Assembly (NCBI RefSeq): GCF_019693445.1
Contig: NZ_JAHRBL010000001.1
Location: 186,001-250,000, forward strand
Length of the DNA: 64,000 bases
Reading direction: 5' to 3'
Source: Deinococcus aquaedulcis
GTDB taxonomy: Bacteria > Deinococcota > Deinococci > Deinococcales > Deinococcaceae
Each line of letters opens with the position of its first letter. The first letter of the stretch is position 1. The notes under the pieces were generated by a model, which had not been told where the DNA came from, ran no database searches, and worked only from the letters and a program-made list of their open reading frames with translations. This document shows, piece after piece, positions 10,402 through 22,264 of this stretch. The position numbers were made by a program, and so were the translations under genes.

Positions 10402-10430
10402 AGGGTAGGGGAGGGGGCCAGGAAGGTCAA
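10402..10430 (-). promoter_or_regulatory. proS leader promoter TTGACC-17-TACCCT
   Basis: -35 TTGACC at 10425-10430 and -10 TACCCT at 10402-10407 with a 17-bp spacer; 7 nt later comes the leader ATG. The arrangement is identical to that of the asd leader promoter. Confidence 0.8.
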
Positions 10431-10450
10431 GGGAGGGTGTGGGCTGTGGG
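10431..10450 (+). other. G-quadruplex-forming motif beside the proS promoter
   Basis: Four GGG tracts with loops of 1, 3 and 4 bases directly abut the -35 box on the strand that is template for proS. The motif is seen directly; any folding or effect in the cell is inference. Confidence 0.5.
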
Positions 10451-10507
10451 TTGTCGGTTGTGGGGCATGCGGGAGGGGCCGGGCACTGCGCAGTGTTGGC
10501 GGCCGGG

Positions 10508-10540
10508 AACAAAAGAAGCCGGGGCAGGTCCGCCCCAGCT
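10508..10540 (-). terminator. intrinsic terminator of asd
   Basis: On the minus strand AGCTGGGGC and GCCCCGGCT form a 9-bp stem (one G-T pair, 6-nt loop, 10517-10540) followed by TCTTTTGTT. It lies about 80 bases past the asd stop and before the proS leader promoter, separating the two transcripts. Confidence 0.8.
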
Positions 10541-10618
10541 TTCTTCGGATTCTGCGGGTGAGCAGGGCAGCGGGCCCCGTTTTTCCCACAACCCACAACC
10601 TACCCCCCACAACCCCTG

Positions 10619-11638
<1,020 letters not shown>

Positions 11639-11653
11639 ATGCACCCCTTCAAC

Positions 11654-11683
11654 AAAAATCCGCCGTGCGTGTCTCGCAGGCGG
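11654..11683 (-). terminator. asd attenuator: intrinsic terminator in the leader
   Basis: CCGCC-TGCG-AGACA-CGCA-GGCGG folds into a 9-bp stem with one bulged base (11660-11683) followed by ATTTTT (11659-11654). It ends 16 bases before the asd start codon, so it would stop transcription before the gene unless the alternative hairpin forms. Confidence 0.8.
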
Positions 11684-11705
11684 TCCACAACGACTGGCCG
11701 CGCCT
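11678..11705 (-). promoter_or_regulatory. asd attenuator: candidate antiterminator
   Basis: AGGCG, starting directly after the leader-peptide stop, pairs with CGCCT, and the stem continues G-C, a mismatch, then CC with GG, closing a 9-nt loop. The 3' arm uses bases 11678-11683, which are also the 5' arm of the terminator, so only one of the two can form. Confidence 0.65.
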
Positions 11706-11738
11706 CTAGGGCGTCATGGTGGTCGTGCGGGTCGTCAT
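11706..11738 (-). CDS. asd leader peptide [10 protein letters not shown]
   Basis: Ten codons and TAG: six Thr and two Met, the end products of the aspartate-semialdehyde pathway. The ATG is 7 nt after a TACCCT -10 element, so the mRNA starts at the peptide itself. In classical amino-acid attenuation (thrL, hisL, trpL) a ribosome stalled on such codons leaves the next segment free to form an antiterminator. Here AGGCG begins immediately after the stop, where a ribosome that finishes the peptide would cover it. The sequence supports the model at every step; no expression data are available. Confidence 0.8.
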   Translation of the reverse strand: MTTRTTTMTP

Positions 11739-11745
11739 GGGTCCC

Positions 11746-11774
11746 AGGGTAGGGGCTGGGGGGGTGGGGGTCAA
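11746..11774 (-). promoter_or_regulatory. asd leader promoter TTGACC-17-TACCCT
   Basis: -35 TTGACC at 11769-11774, 17-bp spacer, -10 TACCCT at 11746-11751, then 7 nt to the leader ATG. The spacer is a long G run on the template strand, as in the proS promoter. Confidence 0.85.
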
Positions 11775-11805
11775 GGGTGCGGGGCAGACAGCTTGGGCGG
11801 GGCGC

Positions 11806-12105
11806 CTAACGCTTCTTGCGCAGAAAACTCAGCCAGCCGGCGCGTTCGGGGGCGCGGGCTGGGGCAAAATCCTCCATGCGAATCTCGGCTTCGGGGTGGG
11901 GGGCCGCCTCCCAGCCGTAGGCGGTGGCGATCAGGCCGCCAAAGCGTCCGGCGGCATACAGGGCGTGCTCGCGCTCCTGTTCCTCGGTCATGGCCCGTGG
12001 ATCGGCCAGGGCCTGCAACATGGCCTGCAGGCTCTCGTCGTCGCAGGCCCACTGGCCCTGGGTAAACACCGCTTCCTTGCCGTACACGCGAATCCTGGCC
12101 GACAT
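11806..12105 (-). CDS. conserved-looking small hypothetical protein
   Basis: 99 residues from the ATG that follows GGGGGAAGGG. It begins [19 protein letters not shown], has an acidic helical middle ([20 protein letters not shown]) and ends in a basic tail FLRKKR. A start 66 bases upstream would add a less likely Cys/Arg-rich extension. No signal peptide or membrane segment is visible and I do not recognise the family. Stop codon and asd promoter are close together, but the genes have separate signals. Confidence 0.6.
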   Translation of the reverse strand: MSARIRVYGKEAVFTQGQWACDDESLQAMLQALADPRAMTEEQEREHALYAAGRFGGLIATAYGWEAAPHPEAEIRMEDFAPARAPERAGWLSFLRKKR

Positions 12106-12338
12106 CCCTTCCCCCTGCACGTCCCCGGCCCCTTGGCACCGGGCCCTGTGTTGTGTGATGCGAAGCAGCATAGCGCAGGGGGGCGTGATCTGTGGAAGGT
12201 GATGCGGGGTGGGCCGGTTCAGGGCAGAAGGTGGGGCCGGCTACGGGGCCAGCGGCGGGCGCGCCGTCAGGAGGTTGGCGGCCTCCGTGTTGGGTGCCCG
12301 AAGGGCCCAGAGGTGACGCTGTGGGCTGGCCCCACGCG
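12106..12338. other. intergenic stretch, nothing recognised
   Basis: About 230 bases between the small hypothetical gene and the plsY stop, with no supported ORF or RNA. No clear terminator for plsY was seen. Confidence 0.4.
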
Positions 12339-12944
<606 letters not shown>

Positions 12945-12950
12945 GGGCGC

Positions 12951-12956
12951 ATGATA
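12951..12956 (-). promoter_or_regulatory. -10 element TATCAT of plsY
   Basis: TATCAT ends 6 nt before the GTG start. No good -35 box was seen. Confidence 0.55.
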
Positions 12957-13028
12957 GGGGATGGGCCCCGCTTGGACCGACTCCACAGATGAGGGCCGCG
13001 CCGCGTGGGGGCGCCGCGTGCGCGCGCA

Positions 13029-13057
13029 TTGATTTTCTGCACCCAACCCGCTAGGCT
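13029..13057 (+). promoter_or_regulatory. tRNA-Ser promoter TTGATT-17-TAGGCT
   Basis: -35 TTGATT (13029-13034) and -10 TAGGCT (13052-13057) with a 17-bp spacer; the mature tRNA begins 11 bases after the -10 box. Confidence 0.75.
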
Positions 13058-13067
13058 GCTGTGCGCT

Positions 13068-13157
<90 letters not shown>

Positions 13158-13246
13158 ACATGGCGCCTCTCTCGGGGGGCGCTTCGTCCTTTAGGGGGGT
13201 GACTGGCGGCGGGCGGCGGGGCGGGCGTACACTGGCCGCACTCACC

Positions 13247-15607
13247 ATGACCCGGCCTGCGCCCCCCACGGATGACGCCTCTGGGCTGCTGGGCGCCCTG
13301 CTGGACGAAGCCGAAGAACTGCGCAACGTCCGGCCCGAACTGGCCTACGCCCTGGCGCAGCGGGCCCTGGGCCGACTGGGCGAAGATGCCTGCAGCCGCA
13401 CCGCTGTGCGCGCCCTGTTTTTGATGGGGGTGGCGCAGTACGAACACAAGGAGCTGCACAGCGCCCTGCGGCTGCTGAACACGGCGGCGGGCCGGGCGCG
13501 GCGCCTGGGCGACGAACCCCTGGAGGTGCGCGCCCTGAACGCCGTGGCCCTGGTGCTGGCCGATCTGGGCGATTTTGGCCGCGCGGTGGGGCTGCACCTG
13601 GGCAACCTGGAGCGCACCCGCGCCCTGGGAGACGTGCCGGGGCAACTGCGGGCGCTGGTAAACCTGAGTGCGCTGCACGCCGACGCCTTCGAGCGCGATC
13701 TGGCGCTGCGCTACGCCCGGGAAGCGGTGTCGCTGGCCCAGAAGACCGGCCTGCCCGAATTCGAGGTGCAGGCCCAGCACGCCCTAGGCGTGGTGCACAG
13801 CCGCGCCGGGCAGCACAAGGCAGCGCTGGGGGTCTTCGAGCGCGCGCTGTTGCAGGTGCGCCGCCACGGCCTGTACGCTTTTGAAGCGCTGGTGCTGGGC
13901 GGCCTGTTTGGCGGTCTGTGCGCCTTGAACCGCCCCAGCGAGGTGCTGGCCCACGCCCGCGAATTGGACCTGAAGGTGCACCCGGCCCTGCCGGTGCTGG
14001 CGCAGTTTCGCCTGAACCTCTCGCTGGGCCGCGCCCACGCCGCCTGCGGGGACCCGGAGGCGGCCGATCCCTTTCTGGGAGCGGCCCTGGCGCTGGCCCA
14101 GAGCGCCAACCTGCTGCGCGAGGCCGCCGAGGCCCACGCGGCGCTGGCGGCCGTGCGCCGCACCCAGGGCCGGCTGGAAGCCGCCCTGGGCCACCTGGAA
14201 GCCGCCCGCACCATTGACCGCGAGCAGCTGGACGCCGCCGGGGAACAGCGCGCGCAGCTCCTCAAGGCCCAGCTGGCCGCCGAGCGCGAGCGCGCCCGCA
14301 CCCGCGAACTGCAGGCGGTGCAGGTGGCCCTGCGCCACCAGGCCATTCACGACCCTCTGACCGGGCTGGCCAACCGCGCGGGGCTGCAGGCCCGCCTGGA
14401 CGACCTGCTGGCGTTCCGGCAACCTTTTGGCCTGCTGTTTACCGACCTGGACGAGTTCAAGCGCGTGAACGACACCCTGGGCCACGACGCGGGCGACACC
14501 CTGTTGCGGCAGGTGGCCGGGCGGCTGCAGGCGCTGGTGGGCGAGGACGCGGCGCGTTTTGGCGGCGACGAGTTTATTGTGCTGTTTCCGCTGGGCGGCG
14601 AGGGCCCTGGGCTGTGGGAGCGCGCCCAGCGGGTGCTGAATGAACTGGGGGCGCCGCTGTGGCTGGACGGGCGGGCCATGACCCTGCGGGTGTCGGGCGG
14701 GCTGGTGGCCTACCCCGCCGACGGCACCGACGCCTCCACGCTGCTGCGCCGCGCCGACACCGCCATGTACGTGGCCAAGCGCGCCCAGCGCCATCTGGTG
14801 CGCTACCTGCCTGCCTTCGAGCGCGAGGTCACCGAGCGCCTGGACCTGGATCAGGCGCTGCGCCGGGCGCTGGCGCGGCAGGAATTCCGGGTGGCCTACC
14901 AGCCGGTGTGCGACCTGAAAACGGGCCTGCCGGTGGGCGCCGAGGCTCTGGTGCGCTGGGAGCGCCCGGGGGTGGGGCTGGTCAGCCCGGGGCAGTTTAT
15001 CGGCGTGGCCGAGGACAACGGCCTGATTCGCCCGCTGGGCGAGTGGGTGCTGCGCGAGGCCTGCCGGCAGGCGGGGCTGTGGCGCGCGGCGGGGCTGGGG
15101 CTGCTGTCGGTGGCGGTGAACGTTTCGCCGGTGCAACTGGCCGATCCTGGATTCACCGGCGCCGTGGAAGCCGCGCTGGCCGACTTCGCCCTGCCGCCCC
15201 GGGCCCTCAGTCTGGAGGTCACCGAGCAGGTGGCAGTCACCGATCTGCGCGAGGCGGGCCAGCGCCTCTCAGCCTTGCGGGCGCTGGGTGTGCGGATTTC
15301 GCTGGACGACTTTGGCACCGGCCAGAGCAGCCTCGCGGTGTTGCGCCACCTGCCCATTGACACCCTGAAGCTGGATCAGGCCTTTGTGCGTGACGCCCCC
15401 GGTGAGCCCGCCGCCCAGGCAGTGATTTCTGCCCTGCTGGCCCTGACCGCCGGCCTGGGCCTGCACGTGGTGGCCGAGGGCGTGGAAACCCAGGCCCACC
15501 GCGAGGCCCTGCTGGGGCTGGGGGGCGGGGCGGCCCAGGGCTACGCCTTTGCCCCGCCCCTGGCCCCCGACGAGTTTCAGCGCTGGTGGCTGGCGCAGAT
15601 GGCGTAA
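13247..15607 (+). CDS. TPR-GGDEF-EAL cyclic-di-GMP signalling protein
   Basis: 786 residues. Residues 1-330 are TPR-like helical repeats (for example [21 protein letters not shown]). A coiled segment leads to a GGDEF domain (about 350-510) with the intact motif FGGDEF near residue 438, and an EAL domain (about 530-786) with [27 protein letters not shown] and the metal/water residues of the family. Both catalytic motifs look intact, so it could make or break c-di-GMP, with the TPR part as sensor or partner platform. It lacks membrane segments. The ATG lies 12 nt after TACACT; the longer frame overlaps the tRNA and is rejected. A close architectural relative is at the right edge. Confidence 0.93.
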   Translation: MTRPAPPTDDASGLLGALLDEAEELRNVRPELAYALAQRALGRLGEDACSRTAVRALFLMGVAQYEHKELHSALRLLNTAAGRARRLGDEPLEVRALNAVALVLADLGDFGRAVGLHLGNLERTRALGDVPGQLRALVNLSALHADAFERDLALRYAREAVSLAQKTGLPEFEVQAQHALGVVHSRAGQHKAALGVFERALLQVRRHGLYAFEALVLGGLFGGLCALNRPSEVLAHARELDLKVHPALPVLAQFRLNLSLGRAHAACGDPEAADPFLGAALALAQSANLLREAAEAHAALAAVRRTQGRLEAALGHLEAARTIDREQLDAAGEQRAQLLKAQLAAERERARTRELQAVQVALRHQAIHDPLTGLANRAGLQARLDDLLAFRQPFGLLFTDLDEFKRVNDTLGHDAGDTLLRQVAGRLQALVGEDAARFGGDEFIVLFPLGGEGPGLWERAQRVLNELGAPLWLDGRAMTLRVSGGLVAYPADGTDASTLLRRADTAMYVAKRAQRHLVRYLPAFEREVTERLDLDQALRRALARQEFRVAYQPVCDLKTGLPVGAEALVRWERPGVGLVSPGQFIGVAEDNGLIRPLGEWVLREACRQAGLWRAAGLGLLSVAVNVSPVQLADPGFTGAVEAALADFALPPRALSLEVTEQVAVTDLREAGQRLSALRALGVRISLDDFGTGQSSLAVLRHLPIDTLKLDQAFVRDAPGEPAAQAVISALLALTAGLGLHVVAEGVETQAHREALLGLGGGAAQGYAFAPPLAPDEFQRWWLAQMA

Positions 15608-16320
15608 GAGGGCTGCCGCAGCCTTCCGTCCGGGGTGATGCTTCGGACCAGAAGGATATTTGCAGATCGGCGCCGCAGAGCAGCAACAGCAACGGAGGTC
15701 CGGGCGTTGGCTGTGAAAGGCACTGAAGGCAAGCAACATCTGGTTCTGGCCGGGCTGTGACAGATGAGGAACGGCAGCCCGTATCACCCCAGGTAGGGTT
15801 CAAGCCCGGCGAAGCGGCAGTGGCGAACACGTCGTCTCGGACGATGGACCTGCTCATTCCCCACTACGGCGCAGTTCTGCGCGTCCTACACAAGGGAAGG
15901 CGGAAAAGACCGTTTTTATTGAGCCGCCCCAGCTGAACTGTTGAATTGATTCGAACAATTGAAAACCCAGCGGGGGGCTGGGGGAGAGGCGTGGCCTGGA
16001 AGTCCTGGCTGGTCAGGCTGATCGCGGTGCAGGCCTTTTCCTGTCGCTGGCCCACATGAGGGGCGGGGCTCAAACGCGGCGTGCCCTCAATGCCCATAAC
16101 TTCGGGAGGTTGTGGACCCGGGCGGCTCATCCTCAACGCCCTTCAACCTGGGCGGCCTGCCCCCTTTTTCTCTCAGTGGGCGCAGCCAAAGCGGGAATCT
16201 TGGACTCCGGGCTCTAGGCAGGCGCGGGTCAGTCGGGTAGCCTGACCCCTGCAACCCACAATCCACACCCCAACTGGCCCATCTGTGGCCGGCCCCCTAC
16301 TGCTGTGACTGGAGGTTTTT
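15608..16320. other. 713-base gene-free stretch
   Basis: A short GGCTG/CAGCC hairpin (15611-15623) may end the GGDEF-EAL transcript. The rest has somewhat lower GC, no repeat shared with other intergenic regions that I could see, and no credible ORF; a 90-codon minus-strand ORF (15864-16136) lacks start signals and has atypical composition. It may be a decayed gene or hold an unrecognised RNA. Confidence 0.5.
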
Positions 16321-17592
16321 ATGCCTGTTCGTCCTGCCCGATCTGCCTGTGCCCTGCTGCTGTGCGGCCTGCTGGCGGCCTGCGCCCCACACCCGGCCCC
16401 GCCCGTACAGGCCACCGCCATTCCCGAAGGCTTCAGCGAGGCGCTGCTGGCCCTGAGCCCGGCGGCCAGCCCCGCCCTGGGTGCCCAGGCCGCCGCCTGC
16501 CCCACCCAACTGGCGCTGCCCTACGGAGCGGCCGGGCTGGATACGGGCGTGTACTGGTATTCCCGGGCCGAAACCGGTTCGCCCGGCGGCGTGGGCTGCA
16601 AGGCGCGGGGTGACGGCGCCGCTATTCCCGGCTACTACGACCCCGCCCGCCCGGTGCTGATCTTTGTGCATGGCTGGCAGGACGGCAGCACCAAGGCCGG
16701 CAAGCGCGACTCGTTTTATTTCAGCGAGGCCAACCAGAGCGTGGCCGACGCCTGGATTGCCGCCGGCTGGAATGTGGGCCTGTTTCACTGGACCCAGCTG
16801 GCCGACGACGAGGGCACGGGCGGCGTGCCCTACCACGCCCAGGCCAAGATCTGGACGGCGGGCTACACCTACCGCGACGCGCTGGGCCGCACCCAGGACA
16901 TCCGCATGCGCTACCGCCGCCCAGATGGCACCTACACGCAGACGGGTATGCCCACGGTGAGCGCTGGAACGCTGTTTTACACCGCCTACAAGAGTGCCCT
17001 GTCGGCCTGGACCTACAGCGGCGCGGAGGGTGTGCGCGTCATGGGGCACTCGCTGGGCTCGCAGATGGCGCTGGCCCTGGCCGAAAAAGCCTATGCTGAC
17101 CCGGGCCTGCCGGCCAGCAAGCGCCCCAGTCGCATCGTACTGGCCGACCCTTACTGGTCGCCCGCCAGCGCCGGTTCGGGGCACTCCTACAGCTTCCTGA
17201 GCCCCGACGCCAACCCAGCCGCCCGCAGCGCCCGCATTGCCCAGAGCCTGAAACAGAGTGGCGCAGCGGTGGAATGGATCAAGTCCAGCCGCCTGCTGGA
17301 CCTGGGCGGCGACAACAACCTGAACATGGCCAAGTTCATCAGCCGCACCGAGATTTTCCCTGAATACATCTTTGATCTGAACCCCGCCAGCGGGCTGGCG
17401 CGCAAGCACGGCGTGGCCCCGCGCTGGTACATGTGGACCCGCTCCTTTGCCCCCAACGGCGCGGTGAGTGCCGCCAACACCCAGGCCGGGGCCGTCAGCC
17501 GCATGAACAGCGGTGTGCGCTACGACCAGCAGGGCGGGCGCAGCACCGTGAGCCCGGGTGACGACACGTTTGTGAGTGGGCCAAATCCATAA
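16321..17592 (+). CDS. secreted lipoprotein with lipase-type alpha/beta hydrolase domain
   Basis: 423 residues. Lipoprotein signal with lipobox LLAAC (Cys21). The hydrolase core has the oxyanion strand VLIFVHGWQDGS (about 113-124) and the nucleophile elbow GHSLGSQMALALAEKAY (Ser near 244), followed by SRIVLADPYWSP, where the aspartate is a likely catalytic residue. A final HGVAPRWYMWTRSF segment may supply the histidine. It is probably an envelope-bound esterase or lipase; the substrate is unknown. GGAGG 5 bases before the ATG gives a clear start. It converges on the MFS gene. Confidence 0.85.
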   Translation: MPVRPARSACALLLCGLLAACAPHPAPPVQATAIPEGFSEALLALSPAASPALGAQAAACPTQLALPYGAAGLDTGVYWYSRAETGSPGGVGCKARGDGAAIPGYYDPARPVLIFVHGWQDGSTKAGKRDSFYFSEANQSVADAWIAAGWNVGLFHWTQLADDEGTGGVPYHAQAKIWTAGYTYRDALGRTQDIRMRYRRPDGTYTQTGMPTVSAGTLFYTAYKSALSAWTYSGAEGVRVMGHSLGSQMALALAEKAYADPGLPASKRPSRIVLADPYWSPASAGSGHSYSFLSPDANPAARSARIAQSLKQSGAAVEWIKSSRLLDLGGDNNLNMAKFISRTEIFPEYIFDLNPASGLARKHGVAPRWYMWTRSFAPNGAVSAANTQAGAVSRMNSGVRYDQQGGRSTVSPGDDTFVSGPNP

Positions 17593-17677
17593 AGGCGGCG
17601 TGTAGAGAGTGGTGAGTGGGAAGTAGGGAAGGGCAGCGGGAGGCCAGTGCCTAGGGGGCTTGTGCCCTCAAAAAGCG

Positions 17678-17712
17678 AGTGGGAGGGTGGCCGCACATGG
17701 CCCCCTCCCACT
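17678..17712. terminator. terminator hairpin between convergent genes
   Basis: AGTGGGAGGG (17678-17687) pairs with CCCTCCCACT (17703-17712), with GGCC/GGCC extending the stem inward. It sits 85 bases past the hydrolase stop and immediately past the MFS stop. Confidence 0.7.
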
Positions 17713-17714
17713 TC

Positions 17715-18908
17715 CTACTCTCCACTTCCTGCTTCCCCCCTCACCCTCCACGCGCTCACCAGCAGCAGGCCCGAGAGCACGGCGCAGATCAGCGCCAGGG
17801 TGGAAAAGCCGGACCCGGCGATGACCACGCCGCCCAGCAGGGTGCCGGTGCCTGCGGCCACGTAGCCCAGGCCATCGGTCACGCCCTGGGCGGCGGGAAA
17901 GCGGGTCAGGGCCTTGCTGCCGGTCACAAAGGCCAGATTCCAGCCCAGGCCCAGCAGAAACAGGCTGACGGCCAGCCAAGGGGTGCCGGGCAGGGTGGCC
18001 GTCAGGGCCGCCGCCGTCAGCAGCGCCGCGCCGCCCGCGTAGCCAAAACGCAGCCCCCAGCGGTCAATCAGGGGCCCCGTCAGCCAGCCAAAGCCGAACA
18101 TGCCCAGGATGTGCCCGCTGATCAGCGCGGCCACCCCGGCGTGTTCCATGCCCATATGGTGGGCGCGCAGCGGGGTCAGGCTCATCAGGGTGACCATCAG
18201 GCCCTGCGCGGTGGCCAGGGCCAGCGCCGTGGATTTCACGCCGGGAATGGCAAAGGCCGCGCGCAGCCCCAGGCGCTCGCCCGGGGTCTGGGGCAGGGTC
18301 TGGGACTGCGCCCGCAGGGGCCGCCACGCCCGCAGCAGCAGCGCCGCCACGCCCAGCAGCGCGCCCGCCACCAGCCAGCCGGCCACTTCGGCACTGGTGC
18401 CCAGCGCCGCGCCCAGGGTTTCAATGGGCCGGGCCGCCCCGGTAATCAGGAACGAGCCCACCACGCTCATAAGCATCAGCGCGCCCAGGGCAGAGCCCCG
18501 GCGGGCGTCGGGCACGCTTTCGGCGGCGGCGTAGCGGGCCTGCTGGTAGCCGCCCTGCGCCGCGCCCATCAGGCCTGCGCCCAGCAGAAAGAGGGGCAGC
18601 AGCCCGGCGCGCGCCCCCAGAAACCCGGTCAGGGCCCCCACGGTGCCCAGCGCAAAGGCGCCACTTAAGCCGCTGCGGCGGCCCCGGCGCAGCATCCAGG
18701 CCCCGAACAGCCCAGCCGACAGCGCGGCGCAGGCGCTGATCAGGGTGGCAGGCAGGCCAGCCAGGCCCTCGAAGCCCAGTTCGCTCATGATCAGGCTGGA
18801 CAGAACGGTGCTGACGGTGGTAGCCCCCGTGGCCAGGGCCTGCGCCCCGTACAGCGGCGCCAGTCGCCCAGCGTTCAGGGCGGGGGTGTTCAGGGCCGCC
18901 TCACTCAT
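17715..18908 (-). CDS. major facilitator superfamily transporter
   Basis: 397 residues with about twelve hydrophobic segments, and the typical MFS cytoplasmic loop after helix 2 (LRRGRRSGLSG) and its counterpart in the second half (LTGPLIDRWGLRFGYAGG, where DRWG is the A-like motif). GLMGAAQGGYQQARYAAAESVPDARRGSALG matches helix 4-5 of MFS permeases. It is an inner-membrane secondary transporter with unknown cargo. No regulator or enzyme partner is adjacent. The ATG has no evident Shine-Dalgarno or TANNNT element, so the start is tentative. Confidence 0.85.
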   Translation of the reverse strand: MSEAALNTPALNAGRLAPLYGAQALATGATTVSTVLSSLIMSELGFEGLAGLPATLISACAALSAGLFGAWMLRRGRRSGLSGAFALGTVGALTGFLGARAGLLPLFLLGAGLMGAAQGGYQQARYAAAESVPDARRGSALGALMLMSVVGSFLITGAARPIETLGAALGTSAEVAGWLVAGALLGVAALLLRAWRPLRAQSQTLPQTPGERLGLRAAFAIPGVKSTALALATAQGLMVTLMSLTPLRAHHMGMEHAGVAALISGHILGMFGFGWLTGPLIDRWGLRFGYAGGAALLTAAALTATLPGTPWLAVSLFLLGLGWNLAFVTGSKALTRFPAAQGVTDGLGYVAAGTGTLLGGVVIAGSGFSTLALICAVLSGLLLVSAWRVRGEAGSGE

Positions 18909-18990
18909 GGGCAGCGGCGCGGGGACAGCAAGGTGCGGCGGGGCAGCTCATTGTGGCGTTCCCTTCAGTGACGCAGGACGGCGGCGCGCG

Positions 18991-19413
18991 TCACGCCTCG
19001 CCCTGGGCCTGCCAGCGGGCCTGCACCGCGCCGCGCAGGTAGGCAGTGGCATCCTCGGTGCTGGCGCCGGGGGTGAATACGCGCCCCACGCCCAGCTCCT
19101 GCAGTTTGGGCAGGTCCTGGTCGGGAATGATGCCGCCCCCGAACACGATGATGTCGTCGGCGCCGCGTTCGCGCAGCAGGCCCATCACCTCGCGGAAATA
19201 GTGCATGTGGGCCCCAGACAGCACCGACAGGCCAATGGCGTCCACGTCCTCTTGCACGGCGGCGTTCACGATCATCTCGGCCGTCTGGCGCAGGCCGGTG
19301 TAGATCACTTCCATGCCGGCGTCGCGCAGGGCGCGCGCCACCACCTTGGCGCCCCGGTCATGGCCATCCATGCCGGGTTTGGCGATAAGTACCCGAATGC
19401 GGCGGTCTTCCAT
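18991..19413 (-). CDS. methylmalonyl-CoA mutase-type B12-binding subunit
   Basis: 140 residues: a stand-alone cobalamin-binding domain. The DxHxxG motif is present as GMDGHDRG (Asp16, His18, Gly21), with His18 the lower ligand of cobalt, followed by the SLS-like GLSVLSGAH and the GGG of IVFGGGIIP. It corresponds to the small or C-terminal half of methylmalonyl-CoA mutase, which interconverts methylmalonyl-CoA and succinyl-CoA; the large catalytic subunit is not in this window. GAGGAGGAAG ahead of the ATG is a strong ribosome site. Confidence 0.93.
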   Translation of the reverse strand: MEDRRIRVLIAKPGMDGHDRGAKVVARALRDAGMEVIYTGLRQTAEMIVNAAVQEDVDAIGLSVLSGAHMHYFREVMGLLRERGADDIIVFGGGIIPDQDLPKLQELGVGRVFTPGASTEDATAYLRGAVQARWQAQGEA

Positions 19414-19582
19414 ACACTTCCTCCTCAGCGCGCCTGCAGGTGCAGGCGGGGGTGCAGATTCCGAACAGGCCCCTGGGCGCGGGCCTAACGAGCGTTTGCC
19501 GCATTCTACGTGCTGGGCCCGGTGCCATGGCGCACACGAAAATCATCACACGGTCATCAGTTTCGCGGTGTACAACCCTCTC

Positions 19583-20713
19583 ATGAACGCCCTGCTTTCC
19601 AGCCTGACCCTGGCCGCCCTGAGTGCGCCGTCCCCGGCGGGCCCTGTGGGCACCACCTGGACGCTGCAGACTGTGCAGCTGCCCGGCCGCGCGCCCATCA
19701 CCCCGGGGCCGGCCCTGGCCCGCCCCACCCTGCGGCTGGACACCAGCAGCGGCGCCCTGAAGGTCAGCGGCTCGACCGGGTGCAGCCCCCTGACGGGCAC
19801 CGGTACGCTGAAGGGGCAGGCGCTGCTGCTGCGCGGCCTTTCGGGGGGCAGCAGCATGAATTGCCCCGACGCAGCCCTGAGTCTGCGTGAGGACTATCTG
19901 GCGCTTCTGGCGCGCACCACTCGCTTTGAGCAGAAGGGCAACACCTTGACCCTGGTGGCCGGCGCGGGCCGCCTGACCTTCACCGCTGGAGGCGCCGTGA
20001 ACACTCCTTCTTCTGGAAGCCCGTCGCAGCCGGCTTCGCTGGACGGCACCTATGTGGCGAGTGGGCTGAAGTTGGGACCGCGCCAGATCCCCCTGCGCGG
20101 CGTGCTGAGCGTGACCGTCAAGGGCCCGGCCCTGAGCCTGGGCGGCGTGGTGGGCTGCAACAGCCTGCGCGCCCAGGGCACCCGCCTGCCCAGTGGCGCG
20201 TTTCAGTTCATGGGGGTGGCCGGCACGCGGCTGCTGTGCCCCGCCCCTCAGGCCGAGGCCGAGCAGGCCCTGAGCGCCGTGCTGCGCGGCCCCCTGAGCC
20301 CGGCCCTGAATGGGACCACCCTCACCCTGACCGGTCAGGCTGGGGTGTTGACGCTGACGCGCCTGAGCCCGGGGGCTGCAACGGGCACGCCGGCGGGCGT
20401 TCCCACCGGCACCTACCGCCTGAAGACGCTGGGAGGCCAGCCCGCCCCGCAGACCGCGCGCCCCGTCGTGCTGACCTTTGAAAACGGCCGTGTGGGCGGA
20501 GTGGATGGCTGCAACTCTTTCGGTGCCCCGGCCTCAGTCTCGGGGGACCGCCTGACAGTGAAAGGGGGAGTGACCAGCACTCGCATGATGTGCCCCGAGG
20601 AACAGACCCTGCCGCTGCTCGCGCTGCTGGAGGCTGGCCCCACCCTGAAGGTGGCCGGCAAGACCTTGACCCTGCAAGCCGGGGATCAGGTCTGGGAATT
20701 CGAGAAGAACTGA
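19583..20713 (+). CDS. secreted protein with three META domains
   Basis: 376 residues. A short signal peptide (LLSSLTLAALSAPSPAG) is followed by three META (HslJ-type) modules at about residues 20-125, 150-255 and 270-370. Each has the paired cysteine signature: GCSPLTG with MNCPD, GCNSLRA with LLCPA, and GCNSFGA with MMCPE. META domains are small beta-rich envelope domains of uncertain function, often linked to stress resistance. The ATG lies 6 nt after TACAAC, an imperfect leaderless -10; longer in-frame readings start in the B12 gene's region and are rejected. Confidence 0.85.
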   Translation: MNALLSSLTLAALSAPSPAGPVGTTWTLQTVQLPGRAPITPGPALARPTLRLDTSSGALKVSGSTGCSPLTGTGTLKGQALLLRGLSGGSSMNCPDAALSLREDYLALLARTTRFEQKGNTLTLVAGAGRLTFTAGGAVNTPSSGSPSQPASLDGTYVASGLKLGPRQIPLRGVLSVTVKGPALSLGGVVGCNSLRAQGTRLPSGAFQFMGVAGTRLLCPAPQAEAEQALSAVLRGPLSPALNGTTLTLTGQAGVLTLTRLSPGAATGTPAGVPTGTYRLKTLGGQPAPQTARPVVLTFENGRVGGVDGCNSFGAPASVSGDRLTVKGGVTSTRMMCPEEQTLPLLALLEAGPTLKVAGKTLTLQAGDQVWEFEKN

Positions 20714-20720
20714 GGCTGAG

Positions 20721-20772
20721 GCAACACAAAGACAGGGCGAACTGATGATGGTTCGCCCTGTCTTCGTGTTGC
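20721..20772. terminator. long bidirectional terminator between META gene and gltX
   Basis: GACAGGGCGAAC (20731-20742) and GTTCGCCCTGTC pair around an 8-nt loop and the stem continues outward through AA/TT, one mismatch and GCAACAC/GTGTTGC, about 21 bp in all. It serves both convergent genes. Confidence 0.85.
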
Positions 20773-20786
20773 TGCCAATCCGGCCC

Positions 20787-22208
<1,422 letters not shown>

Positions 22209-22215
22209 GGGGCAC

Positions 22216-22221
22216 AGGATA
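22216..22221 (-). promoter_or_regulatory. -10 element TATCCT of gltX
   Basis: TATCCT ends 7 nt before the ATG; leaderless layout. Confidence 0.6.
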
Positions 22222-22264
22222 CGGGTCTGGCGCACGCCGGGCCGCGTGGTACAACGGACGCGAC

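Noticed and set aside
10436..10612. Long inverted repeat of GTGGGTTGTGGG-type sequence as a mobile element
   Set aside because: The arms are low-complexity G/T runs with many mismatches; similar pyrimidine or purine tracts occur near other gene ends, so this is probably composition.
15864..16136. A 90-codon minus-strand ORF in the long gene-free stretch
   Set aside because: No TANNNT or ribosome site before it, Pro-rich composition and no recognisable motif; the open frame is expected by chance in GC-rich DNA.
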